34,656 bases of DNA from Candidatus Colivivens caballi (GTDB taxonomy: Bacteria > Bacteroidota > Bacteroidia > Bacteroidales > Bacteroidaceae): positions 1 to 34,656 of the forward strand of contig JAGHSZ010000021.1 in the NCBI GenBank assembly GCA_018065565.1, given 5' to 3'. Position 1 is the stretch's first letter. Each line of letters begins with the position of its first letter. A program made the position numbers and the translations under genes. The notes beneath the pieces were generated by a model. That model searched no databases. It had not been told where the DNA came from and saw nothing but the letters and a program-made list of their open reading frames with translations. Shown in pieces: positions 14,201-22,661 of the stretch.

Positions 14201-14626
14201 GACCTCCCTGCTTATTTCCCAGAAGAATATGTGCCGAGCAGTGGTGAACGCATCAGTCTGTACCGCGAACTCGATACCCTTCGCTGTGATGAGGAACTTG
14301 AAAAGTACCGTTCCCGTTTGTGCGACCGATTTGGCGAACTGCCAGGTGTGGCAGAAGAACTCATCAGCGTCATGCCACTCAAATGGGAGGCGTCGCGACT
14401 TGGCATCGCCCGCTTGATGTTGAAGCGGCACAGCATGATTCTCTGTATGCCTGTCGATCCGAACAGTCCTTACTACATGAGCGATTCGTTTGCTGTGCTG
14501 ATAAGCTATGCATCGCGCCACGGACGACAGTTCCAGTTCCGTGAGATCGATGGCAAACGCTCACTGTTGGTAAAGGATGTGACAACCGTGCAGCAGGCAC
14601 TGCGAGTGCTGAAAGACATTCACTAA
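11207..14626 (+). CDS. mfd: Transcription-repair coupling factor Mfd
   Basis: The 1139-residue DNA translocase removes RNA polymerase stalled at lesions and recruits UvrA. The N-terminal UvrB-like part (about 25-300) is seen in ETSLFDLGFHRTDYVYEPGQ and FAIRGGIVDIFSF. The RNA polymerase-interacting domain (about 440-500) has GDYVVHIDHGVGRFGGL. The RecG-like helicase core shows Walker A GDVGFGKTEVAVRAAF (about 600), IIDEEQKFGV (about 700), MTATPIPRTLQFS, and ENGVDIPNANT with QMRGRVGRGNRKAF (about 870). The TRCF C-terminal domain closes the protein. Length is usual (about 1100-1150). The start is GTG 11207, because an in-frame stop lies just upstream at 11192; ATG 11231 is the only nearby alternative. 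No operon partner is evident; 272 bp of hairpin-rich DNA follow. Confidence 0.96.
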   Translation: METAGLLKMLASSSDVKRLCTALTKRKYDIQVTGLNGSAAPLVFASIARKQKGSGRAQTEESTGVLDGTSLLFILDDEEEAGYFYHDLTQMMGDEEVMMFPSSYRRAIKYNQKDAANEILRTNVLANHARGLVVTYPDALAEKVVSHQDLKKNTIYLEVGSRHDVSDLETSLFDLGFHRTDYVYEPGQFAIRGGIVDIFSFSNDEPYRIDFFGDEIESIRIFDITSQLSDRKVKDVTVVPEFQPEGVTYISFLDFLPDDAVIVGKDFSFVAGKIGKAHEDGFSHQAMVEGNKVIKDSDFISTGEEFLRGISNHRKISIGAGTMDDSVIKVEFNTTLQPLFHKNFDLVTTEFERLLSEGYHINIFSDSEHQIHRLEDIFDANRKGEMLITFNTVDKAIHGGFIDHNSKLCYFTDHQIFDRYHKYNLKSDTARRGKVALTLKEIQQFEIGDYVVHIDHGVGRFGGLLRVPQTDADGNTVYQEMIKITYQNNDAVYVSIHSLGKVSKYKGKEGEAPRLSRLGSGAWERLKERVKTKVKDIARDLIRLYSQRLREEGFAYSPDGFMQQELEASFVYEDTPDQLKATQEVKADMERSQPMDRLVCGDVGFGKTEVAVRAAFKAATDGKQVAVLVPTTILAYQHYKTFRERLADFPVTVEYLSRARSPKDTKEVLDGLAHGKVDIIIGTHKLIGKSVKFHDLGLLIIDEEQKFGVSVKEKLRQMKVNVDTLTMTATPIPRTLQFSLMGARDMSIIQTPPPNRYPIQTEIHPFSAEIIAEAINFELSRNGQVFFVNNRINNLVDLKALIEKHVPDARVAIGHGQMDSKELEQIVFDFMNHDYDVLLSTTIVENGVDIPNANTIIINAAHKYGLSDLHQMRGRVGRGNRKAFCYLIAPELHELPDTSRRRLQALENFSELGSGIQIAMQDLDIRGAGNLLGAEQSGFIADLGYETYQKVLAEAMRELKDEVDADDSRPEHTDDEEGKNAAVLNTQLFTVESTDVESDLPAYFPEEYVPSSGERISLYRELDTLRCDEELEKYRSRLCDRFGELPGVAEELISVMPLKWEASRLGIARLMLKRHSMILCMPVDPNSPYYMSDSFAVLISYASRHGRQFQFREIDGKRSLLVKDVTTVQQALRVLKDIH

Positions 14627-14630
14627 TATA

Positions 14631-14652
14631 CAAGTTTCGCAGGCTCAACTTG
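14631..14652. repeat. Small palindromic repeat, copy 1 (CAAGTTTYGCA type)
   Basis: CAAGTT and AACTTG form a 6-bp stem around a 10-nt loop just after the mfd stop. Eighteen of 22 positions match a second hairpin at 24087-24108. It could end mfd transcripts but has no T-tract. Confidence 0.45.
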
Positions 14653-14657
14653 CACGA

Positions 14658-14717
14658 CCGAATGACTGAATGTCATGAGGTTTGCGACGACTCGGCGTTT
14701 ATGCCGACAAAGGAGTT
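14658..14717. repeat. 60-bp interspersed intergenic repeat, copy 1
   Basis: Fifty-eight of 60 bases match 31465-31524 in the same orientation. Each copy carries two small hairpins: ATGAC/GTCAT with a 5-nt loop and CGGC/GCCG with a 6-nt loop. It is non-coding and not inside a gene in either place. Confidence 0.9.
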
Positions 14718-14733
14718 CCCATACGATTCGATA

Positions 14734-14840
14734 TTTCGCAAAACTCAATATCTACGAAGATACTCGTAGGCTTTGAGATTGCGAAAAGCCGATTCGTAGC
14801 GAAGCGATTCGTAACGCAGTGATAAGTAGCCCGCAAGGGC
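14734..14840. other. Hairpin-rich intergenic segment between mfd and the phosphatase gene
   Basis: A 53-nt hairpin (14734-14786) pairs TTTCGCAA with TTGCGAAA (8 bp), then CTCAA with TTGAG (5 bp), then CTACGA with TCGTAG (6 bp). Two GATTCGTA units follow at 14791-14798 and 14806-14813. Next comes GCCC-GCAA-GGGC (14829-14840), a stem closed by a GNRA-type tetraloop. No promoter or gene is evident. It may be a small RNA, a leader, or another repeat family. Confidence 0.5.
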
Positions 14841-14898
14841 GATTAGTTAACTGAGCAAGAATTTGCGAAAGTTTAATAAATTACAAAGAACCCCCGTT

Positions 14899-15351
14899 AT
14901 GACACGAATACTATTTATTTGTCATGGTAACATCTGCCGCAGTCCGATGGCGGAGATGATAATGAAGAAACTGGTGGCAGACTGCTGTCGTGAACATCAG
15001 TTTGTCATTGATTCGGCAGCGGTCTCTACCGAAGAACTGGGCAATCCGATTTATCCCCCTGCAAAACGCATAATGCGTCAGCACGGCATTCCCTTCACCG
15101 ACCACCGTGCGCGTCAGGTGACACGCCTTGACTATGGCAACTACGACTTGCTTGTCTGCATGGACACATCCAATCTCCGTTGGCTTCGCCGCTTCATTCC
15201 CGATGGTGATCCCGAAGGTAAGGTGCGCCTGCTGATGGAGTTCACTGGCGTCTATCGTGATGTTGCCGACCCTTGGTACACAGATGATTTTGAAACCGCC
15301 TACCGTGACATCCTCAGTGGATGCGAAGCACTTTTGAAGGTTACTCAGTAA
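14899..15351 (+). CDS. Low-molecular-weight protein tyrosine phosphatase
   Basis: The 150-residue product has the family P-loop at its very start: ILFICHGNICRSPMAE, with the nucleophile C8 and R14 of the CX5R motif. The general-acid aspartate sits in VADPWYTDDFETAY near residue 129. It removes phosphate from tyrosine residues in proteins and is cytoplasmic. Its natural substrate here is unknown; relatives often act on polysaccharide-export kinases, but no such kinase is present. The start at ATG 14899 is set by the position of the P-loop, as 12 further upstream codons have no family match. The CotH gene begins 36 bp downstream, so co-transcription is possible. Confidence 0.93.
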   Translation: MTRILFICHGNICRSPMAEMIMKKLVADCCREHQFVIDSAAVSTEELGNPIYPPAKRIMRQHGIPFTDHRARQVTRLDYGNYDLLVCMDTSNLRWLRRFIPDGDPEGKVRLLMEFTGVYRDVADPWYTDDFETAYRDILSGCEALLKVTQ

Positions 15352-15386
15352 ATTCCATAATTTTGCTGTCACAATCTCGAATATTT

Positions 15387-17402
15387 ATGCCTATGACAAT
15401 CAAACGACTATTATTTATTTTGTTGCCAGTCATTGTGCTGATTGGTAATGCTGATGGACAGACATACAAGCGACTGACCAACCTGCCTGCTATGTATGTT
15501 GAGACTTTTGGCAACCGTGCCATCACCAGCAAGACTACATACATCTATGCCACTGTGCACTATGTCGATGAGGACGATGTGGTCACGCAGTACGACTCTG
15601 TCCAGATTCGTGGGCGAGGCAACAGCACATGGAGCAGCATGGGCGACAAGAAACCCTACAAGATTAAGTTTCACGACAAGGTGAAACTCCTGGGCAAGGG
15701 ATATGCCAACTGCAAACCCTGGACACTCCTTGCAAACACCGGCGACAAGTCGTTGATTCGCAATGCTATCACCAGTCGGTTGTGCGACTTTCTCGGTCTT
15801 TCCAATAATCCCGGACATAAGTTCATTGACCTTTATCTCAATGGTGTGTATCGAGGCAACTACATGATAAGCGACCACATCGATGTGCGCCCACACCGTG
15901 TGAACATAGCCGAACAGGAATATCCGCTGACGGCCGAATCCGACATCAGTGGGGGGTATCTGCTTGAAGTCGATGGATTCCACGATGGCAACTGTTTCGC
16001 TTCTTCGCGCAATGTCTATATCCGTATCCATTATCCTGAGCAGGAGGTGATTGCCGCATCGCAGAAAAACTACATCCGCAACTATGTCAACTCGTTCGAG
16101 AGTCGCCTGTTTGGAAGTGGTTTCACCGACCCCGTTGAGGGCTATCGTGCAATGGTGGACTCTGCCAGCCTCATCAACTGGATGCTTGTCACTGAAATCA
16201 GTGCAAATATCGATGGGTATTACAGTACATATTTCTATAAGGACCAGTCCGACCCCAAACTCTATTTTGGTCCTTGCTGGGACTACGACATAGCCTACGA
16301 CAACGACACCCGCATCACTCCAACGACCAAGTCGCTTATGGTCGATGTGGGCTATGGCGATGCCAAGATATGGGTCAACCGCATGTGGGCCGACCCGTGG
16401 TTCGCCCGTGCTGTGTGTAAGCGCTATGATGACGCGATAAGTGCCGGACTGCTCGATTACATGTACGCCCAGATTGACAGTCTTGCCCTTTTGCTCGATG
16501 AGTCGCAGCAACAGAACTACAAGAAGTGGGGCATCAACACCCGCCGCTACCACGAGGTGAAACTCTATTCGTCCTACGACCAGTATTTGCAGTACATCAA
16601 GAACTTCCTATCAGCACACATCAGTTGGTTGCAGACCGCATTCAGCAGTCGCAAACCAGCCGAACCGACTCCACCGTTCTCACCTGACGACTACTTCTAT
16701 CACATTATAAACAAGGGTAGTGGCACTGCCTTTAATGTCCTGACTGCCGACACATTGCGTGGACCTGTCTGTGGCTGGGCTGACAATGCAGGAAAGAAAA
16801 CCGAAGACTGGGTCATCCGCAAGGTGGGCGACTACTATCACATCACCAACCGCTGTGGAGGCTATGCACTCAACGACCCTGCCGAGAAAGGTGTCACCAA
16901 CAAGCAACTGACACTTGCTGCCCCCGACACACTCAACCCGCGCCAGTTGTGGACAATCTATCCGCAGGGCACAGGTGGCTACTACAACCTGATTAACAAA
17001 TACACCACTCAGGCTGCCAATCTCAGCGGTGGCAATAAGGCCGACGGCACATCCATCATCAGTTACACCAGTGATTCGAAGAATGCCACGAGCAACAATC
17101 GCCAGTGGCGCTTCAACCGCAGTGAACCATTGCCAGATGAACTGAAACCAGTCAACGGCATTGAGGCACCCGATGCCTTCGACTATGTGCTGGCATACGA
17201 CCCTCATCGCCAGATTCTTCATTTCGGTGGCGACGACCCTTCGCGTCTCACATTCACCGTCTATGTGGTCGGTGCCGACGGACGCAATGTCGGTCAGTTC
17301 CGTGCCAACCAACAGTTCAGCACCTTGGGGTTGCAGCGAGGTGTCTATGTCGTGACATGGACCTGCGAGGGCAACCGCCGCAGCACAAAACTTTATTTGT
17401 AG
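15387..17402 (+). CDS. Secreted CotH-family protein with ricin-type lectin domain and possible type IX sorting tail
   Basis: The 671-residue product starts at ATG 15387 (or 15393) with signal peptide TIKRLLFILLPVIVLIGNAD ending near GQ. The CotH domain (about 25-420) has VQIRGRGNSTWS, KKPYKIKF, LLANTGDKSLIRNAITSRL, LYLNGVYRGNYMISDHI, GGYLLEVDGF and the complete KLYFGPCWDYDIAYDN motif, so it looks more kinase-competent than the CotH at 5457. Residues about 440-580 resemble a ricin-B-type lectin (DYFYHIINKGSGTAFNV, YYNLINKYTTQAANLSGG, RQWRF). The last 75 residues (ILHFGGDD, FTVYVVGADGRNVGQF, LGLQRGVYVVTW, STKLYL) resemble a type IX secretion type A sorting domain, which would place it on the cell surface. 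The longer open frame back to 15321 overlaps the phosphatase gene and is unlikely. Confidence 0.88.
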   Translation: MPMTIKRLLFILLPVIVLIGNADGQTYKRLTNLPAMYVETFGNRAITSKTTYIYATVHYVDEDDVVTQYDSVQIRGRGNSTWSSMGDKKPYKIKFHDKVKLLGKGYANCKPWTLLANTGDKSLIRNAITSRLCDFLGLSNNPGHKFIDLYLNGVYRGNYMISDHIDVRPHRVNIAEQEYPLTAESDISGGYLLEVDGFHDGNCFASSRNVYIRIHYPEQEVIAASQKNYIRNYVNSFESRLFGSGFTDPVEGYRAMVDSASLINWMLVTEISANIDGYYSTYFYKDQSDPKLYFGPCWDYDIAYDNDTRITPTTKSLMVDVGYGDAKIWVNRMWADPWFARAVCKRYDDAISAGLLDYMYAQIDSLALLLDESQQQNYKKWGINTRRYHEVKLYSSYDQYLQYIKNFLSAHISWLQTAFSSRKPAEPTPPFSPDDYFYHIINKGSGTAFNVLTADTLRGPVCGWADNAGKKTEDWVIRKVGDYYHITNRCGGYALNDPAEKGVTNKQLTLAAPDTLNPRQLWTIYPQGTGGYYNLINKYTTQAANLSGGNKADGTSIISYTSDSKNATSNNRQWRFNRSEPLPDELKPVNGIEAPDAFDYVLAYDPHRQILHFGGDDPSRLTFTVYVVGADGRNVGQFRANQQFSTLGLQRGVYVVTWTCEGNRRSTKLYL

Positions 17403-17409
17403 GTAATAT

Positions 17410-18303
17410 ATGCAGTATAACGAGTTTGGTGCCTGGCTGATGAACCAGTTGCACCAGAAGGTACAGAAGATATCAATCAACGCCGGCTTCACCTGTCCGA
17501 ACCGTGACGGCAGGGTGGGGACTGGTGGCTGTACCTATTGCAACAACCAGACTTTCAATCCTGAATACTGCAAAACTGAAAAGTCCATCACACAGCAACT
17601 GAACGAGGGCAAGGAGTTTTTCCGTCGTAAATATCCGTCAATGCGCTACCTTGCCTACTTCCAGGCTTACACCAATACTTATGCAGCACTTGACGAACTG
17701 AAAGCCAAATATGAGGAGGCACTGGCAGTTGACGATGTTGTCGGACTGGTCATCGGCACACGCCCCGACTGTATGCCCGACCCTCTGCTCGACTATTTGC
17801 AGGCACTTCACGACAGCGGCGTGTTTGTCCTTGTGGAATATGGCATTGAGAGTGTGCACGACCGCACCCTTCTCCGCATCAACCGTGGTCATAACCATGC
17901 GTGCACCGTCGATGCCGTCTGTCGCACTGCTGCGCGTGGCATTCCCGTCGGCGGCCACATCATCCTCGGTTTACCAGGCGAAACTGCCGACGATGTTGTA
18001 GCCACAGCCGTCGAACTGTCCCGACTACCAATCGCCATACTGAAACTCCATCAGTTGCAACTGATAAAGGGCACACGCATGGCACGGGAGTTTCGCGAAC
18101 ATCCCGATGACTTTATGCGGATGACTGCCGATGAATATGTGATGTTGGTGTGCGATTTCATCCGTCACAGTCGCCCCGACATGGTCTTCGAACGATTTGT
18201 CAGTCAGTCGCCCCCACAGTTGCTTGCCGAACCCGGTTGGGGACTGAAAAACTACCAGTTTGTCGAGAAAGTGAAGCGGCAGTTGCTTGCAGATGCCACA
18301 TAA
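17410..18303 (+). CDS. Radical SAM protein of the TIGR01212 / YhcC type
   Basis: The 297-residue protein begins only 7 bp after the CotH stop. The iron-sulfur cluster cysteines are C29, C41 and C44 in TCPNRDGRVGTGGCTYCNNQ, the unusual CX11CX2C spacing of this family. Other marks are YFQAYTNTYA, VIGTRPDCMPD, EYGIESVHDRTLLRINRGH and GHIILGLPGE. The family reductively cleaves S-adenosylmethionine to a radical, but the reaction of YhcC-type members is not established. It is cytoplasmic. The close spacing suggests one transcript with the CotH gene, though any functional link is unknown. Length is normal (about 300). Confidence 0.93.
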   Translation: MQYNEFGAWLMNQLHQKVQKISINAGFTCPNRDGRVGTGGCTYCNNQTFNPEYCKTEKSITQQLNEGKEFFRRKYPSMRYLAYFQAYTNTYAALDELKAKYEEALAVDDVVGLVIGTRPDCMPDPLLDYLQALHDSGVFVLVEYGIESVHDRTLLRINRGHNHACTVDAVCRTAARGIPVGGHIILGLPGETADDVVATAVELSRLPIAILKLHQLQLIKGTRMAREFREHPDDFMRMTADEYVMLVCDFIRHSRPDMVFERFVSQSPPQLLAEPGWGLKNYQFVEKVKRQLLADAT

Positions 18304-18370
18304 GGTTTCGCTTGGTCGGTTCATGGGTATTTGTATTCGTCTGGTTGAGCAAGGACTTGCATAAATCCAT

Positions 18371-18479
18371 AGTACTCCCCACGGAGTACTGGAGTACTGC
18401 ACGCGGAGTACTGCAGTACTGAGCACGGAGTACTGGGGTACTGAATGCAGAGTACAGTTGTGTTGAGCATGGAGTACTC
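18371..18479. repeat. AGTACT-rich degenerate tandem/inverted repeat array
   Basis: About five units of 20-24 bp share a CAC-GGAGTACTG-AGTACTG core, each holding one or two copies of the palindrome AGTACT. The first two make a perfect 8-bp hairpin (18371-18378 with 18383-18390, 4-nt loop). It starts 67 bp after the radical SAM stop and lies in the 385-bp gap before the DPP IV gene. It is not a CRISPR: there are no unique spacers. Confidence 0.8.
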
Positions 18480-18555
18480 AAACAATCTCTTCACGCTGCG
18501 AATACATGCAATAGCAACAACATTCACAACATATTGTGATTATTTCATCGAATAA

Positions 18556-18592
18556 TGCGCAGAGTTACGAAAAAATCTTGTAACTTTGCGCA
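18556..18592 (+). promoter_or_regulatory. Promoter of the DPP IV gene inside a 13-bp dyad
   Basis: TAACTTTG (18581-18588) matches the -7 consensus, giving a start near 18595 and a leader of about 95 nt. It sits in the right arm of an inverted repeat: TGCGCAGAGTTAC (18556-18568) and GTAACTTTGCGCA (18580-18592) match at 12 of 13 positions around an 11-nt spacer. A protein bound to this dyad would cover the promoter. No -33 TTTG is seen. Confidence 0.55.
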
Positions 18593-18688
18593 TTGTCTGT
18601 ACCCAGGCGTGTGTCATTGCAGTTTTCCGCTGTAACCAAAGCCAGTGGGGCGAATAGATTGATTGAATATATAAAGCATAAAAAGAAT

Positions 18689-20911
18689 ATGAAATTCAAT
18701 ATCCGACTTTTGATTTGCAGTGTTGTCGTGGCTGTCTCAGCCTTCGGCAGAGTGTGTGCACAGACCGATGGCATGATTTCGCTTGACGACATCATCAGCG
18801 GCAAGTACTCTTATCGCCGTGTACGCGGCATCATGCCGATGGCAGATGCCGACAGTTATGCCGTGATTGAGGGCAAGAAGGTGGTGCGCTATTCGTTTGC
18901 CACCACAAAGCGTACGGGCATAATCTTTGACCTCGATGAGGCAAAGGGCGACAAACCCAAGACTTTCAGCGACTATAAGGTGTCGCCCGATGCAAGCCAC
19001 ATACTGATTGAAACCAACCGCCACTCCATCTACCGCCGTTCGTTTACCGCCGACTACTACCTCTATGATGTGGCAACCAAGGAGATGCGCCCGCTGTCTG
19101 ACGAAGGAAATCAAGAGTGTGCAAAGTTCTCGCCTGACAGCAAGAAGGTGGGATTTGTGCGTGACGGCAACCTCTATATCGTGAACATTGACGACATGAC
19201 CGAGACTGAGGTCACCCGTGACGGCTTCTACAACTGCATCATCAACGGAAAGCCCGATTGGGTGTATGAGGAGGAATTTGAATTCAACTGTGCCTACGAC
19301 TTCTCTGCCGACAGTCGCACTGTGGCGTGGATTCGTTTCGACGAGACCCGTGTCAAGCAGTTTGAGTTCCCACTCTACAAGGGTGTGAAACCTGAACAGA
19401 GCGAGTATGCAAACTATCCTGGCCGATATGTGTTTAAATATCCAAAGGCAGGCGAAATGAACTCTACGGTGAGTGTTCATACATATAATATATATAGCAA
19501 GCAGTACAACAAGATGGAGGTGCCACTTGACTCGGATGGCTACATCCCACGCATACAGTTTACCTACGACAAGGACAAACTTGCCATTGTCACCCTCAAC
19601 CGACTCCAGAACCGTTGCAACATCTACATGGCGAACCCACAGAACGGTGACTGCCAGTTGATTTTGAGCGAGACGGACGACAAGTATGTGGAGACCACAT
19701 TCTACAACAACCTTGATTTTTCACGACCAACTTTCATCGCACTGAGCGAGCGCGACGGCTGGCAGCACATATATCTCTACGACATCAACGGCAGTCTTAT
19801 CCGTCAGTTGACCAAGGGCGAATACATGGTTCGCGACTATTACGGACAAAGTGCTGACGGCAAGTACTTCTACTATTCAAGCACCGAGGGCAATCCGCTG
19901 GAAACATATGTCTGCCGTGTTGACCTGAAAGGCAAGACCACGTGTCTCACCAAGAAGAAGGGCACCAACACCGCCATGTTTGGAGCCGACTGCAAGTTCT
20001 TCATCAATTCGTGGTCAGCCATTGGACAGCCAACAGTCTATACCCTCTGCAATGCCAATGGCAAGGAACTCAAAGTACTGGAGGACAATGCTGCACTTGT
20101 GGCAACACGCAACGCCCTGAAACTCGGCAGCGAAGAACTCTTCACATTCACCACATCGGAGGGTGTCACCCTCAACGGATGGATGGTCAAACCATACAAC
20201 TTCGACCCATCGCACCAGTATCCTGTGCTTATGTATCAGTATTCAGGTCCGGGCAACCAACAGGTTCAGAACCAGTGGGGCAACGGTGAATATGGTGGCT
20301 TGATATGGGAACAGCACCTTGCACAGAAAGGCTATGTGGTGGTGTGCGTTGACGGACGCGGCACCGGCGGTCGCGGATCAGCATGGCAGCGCTGCACCTA
20401 CCGCCATCTCGGCAACTTAGAGGCAAAGGACCAGGTGGAGACTGCACTCTATCTCGGTTCACTTCCATATATCGACAAAGACCGTATCGCCATCTGGGGA
20501 TGGAGCTATGGAGGATGGAACACGCTGATGTCGATGTCGGAGGGCAGACCAGTGTTCAACTGTGGAGTGGCAGTGGCTCCTGTCACATCCTACCGCTATT
20601 ACGACAGTGCCTACACCGAGCGCTATATGGGACTGCCACAGGACAATGCCGAAGGCTATGACGACAACCCGATGACTCGTGCCGACCGTCTGCATGGTGA
20701 CATTCTGCTTATTCATGGCTATGCCGACGACAATGTACATTTCCAGAATATGGCAGAACTGACGGAAGTGTATGTGCAGAAGAACATACAGTTTGAATCG
20801 CAGTTCTATGTCAACCGCAACCACGGCATCAGTGGAGGCAACACACGCAACCACTTGTTCCGCCGTATCGAGGTATTCCTCGACAGTCATCTGCTGACGA
20901 AAGGGGAGTGA
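18689..20911 (+). CDS. dpp4: Dipeptidyl peptidase IV (S9B serine peptidase)
   Basis: The 740-residue exopeptidase removes X-Pro or X-Ala dipeptides from peptide N-termini, feeding amino-acid fermentation. It starts MKFNIRLLICSVVVAVSAFG with a signal peptide ending near CAQ, so it acts in the periplasm or outside. The N-terminal beta-propeller (about 40-490) carries the substrate amine-binding glutamates in DWVYEEEFEF. The alpha/beta hydrolase domain has the catalytic triad S606 (GWSYGG), D680 (YADDNVHF) and H712 (NRNHGISGG). Length is typical of bacterial DPP IV. ATG 18689 is chosen because the signal peptide begins there; the 32 upstream codons overlap the leader. Transcription is probably independent, from the promoter at 18581. 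No terminator was found after it. Confidence 0.95.
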   Translation: MKFNIRLLICSVVVAVSAFGRVCAQTDGMISLDDIISGKYSYRRVRGIMPMADADSYAVIEGKKVVRYSFATTKRTGIIFDLDEAKGDKPKTFSDYKVSPDASHILIETNRHSIYRRSFTADYYLYDVATKEMRPLSDEGNQECAKFSPDSKKVGFVRDGNLYIVNIDDMTETEVTRDGFYNCIINGKPDWVYEEEFEFNCAYDFSADSRTVAWIRFDETRVKQFEFPLYKGVKPEQSEYANYPGRYVFKYPKAGEMNSTVSVHTYNIYSKQYNKMEVPLDSDGYIPRIQFTYDKDKLAIVTLNRLQNRCNIYMANPQNGDCQLILSETDDKYVETTFYNNLDFSRPTFIALSERDGWQHIYLYDINGSLIRQLTKGEYMVRDYYGQSADGKYFYYSSTEGNPLETYVCRVDLKGKTTCLTKKKGTNTAMFGADCKFFINSWSAIGQPTVYTLCNANGKELKVLEDNAALVATRNALKLGSEELFTFTTSEGVTLNGWMVKPYNFDPSHQYPVLMYQYSGPGNQQVQNQWGNGEYGGLIWEQHLAQKGYVVVCVDGRGTGGRGSAWQRCTYRHLGNLEAKDQVETALYLGSLPYIDKDRIAIWGWSYGGWNTLMSMSEGRPVFNCGVAVAPVTSYRYYDSAYTERYMGLPQDNAEGYDDNPMTRADRLHGDILLIHGYADDNVHFQNMAELTEVYVQKNIQFESQFYVNRNHGISGGNTRNHLFRRIEVFLDSHLLTKGE

Positions 20912-21069
20912 GGGCATCGTGCTGTTAATGGTTACAAGCACTGAACTGATGCATACATTGCCGTTGTGCCAATGGCCGTAGCGCCAGTGGCTGATGGCCA
21001 ATGCCCCAATTTATACCCGTTTTTAAGGTTATTTATGCTTTTCATGCGTTCTATGTGAAAAAAAAGTCG

Positions 21070-21077
21070 TATCTTTG
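21070..21077 (+). promoter_or_regulatory. -7 promoter element of guaB
   Basis: TATCTTTG followed by CACGC fits the consensus exactly, 31 bp before the guaB ATG. No clear -33 element is present. The gap from 20912 also has short GGCCA/TGGCC repeats (20970-21002) of no evident meaning. Confidence 0.7.
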
Positions 21078-21090
21078 CACGCAATAATAA

Positions 21091-22587
<1,497 letters not shown>

Positions 22588-22661
22588 GACTGTGGCTGGC
22601 TCGATGGTGGCCTGTCACCTTTCCTCTTTGGGGAGTCAATTAAAGATATCAGACATAAGAA

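Noticed and set aside
15411..16553. 380-codon minus-strand open frame
   Set aside because: It is antisense to the second CotH gene, which has a signal peptide and clear family motifs; the antisense translation has none.
18371..18479. Possible CRISPR array
   Set aside because: Units are degenerate and contiguous, with no unique spacers of constant length and no cas genes nearby.
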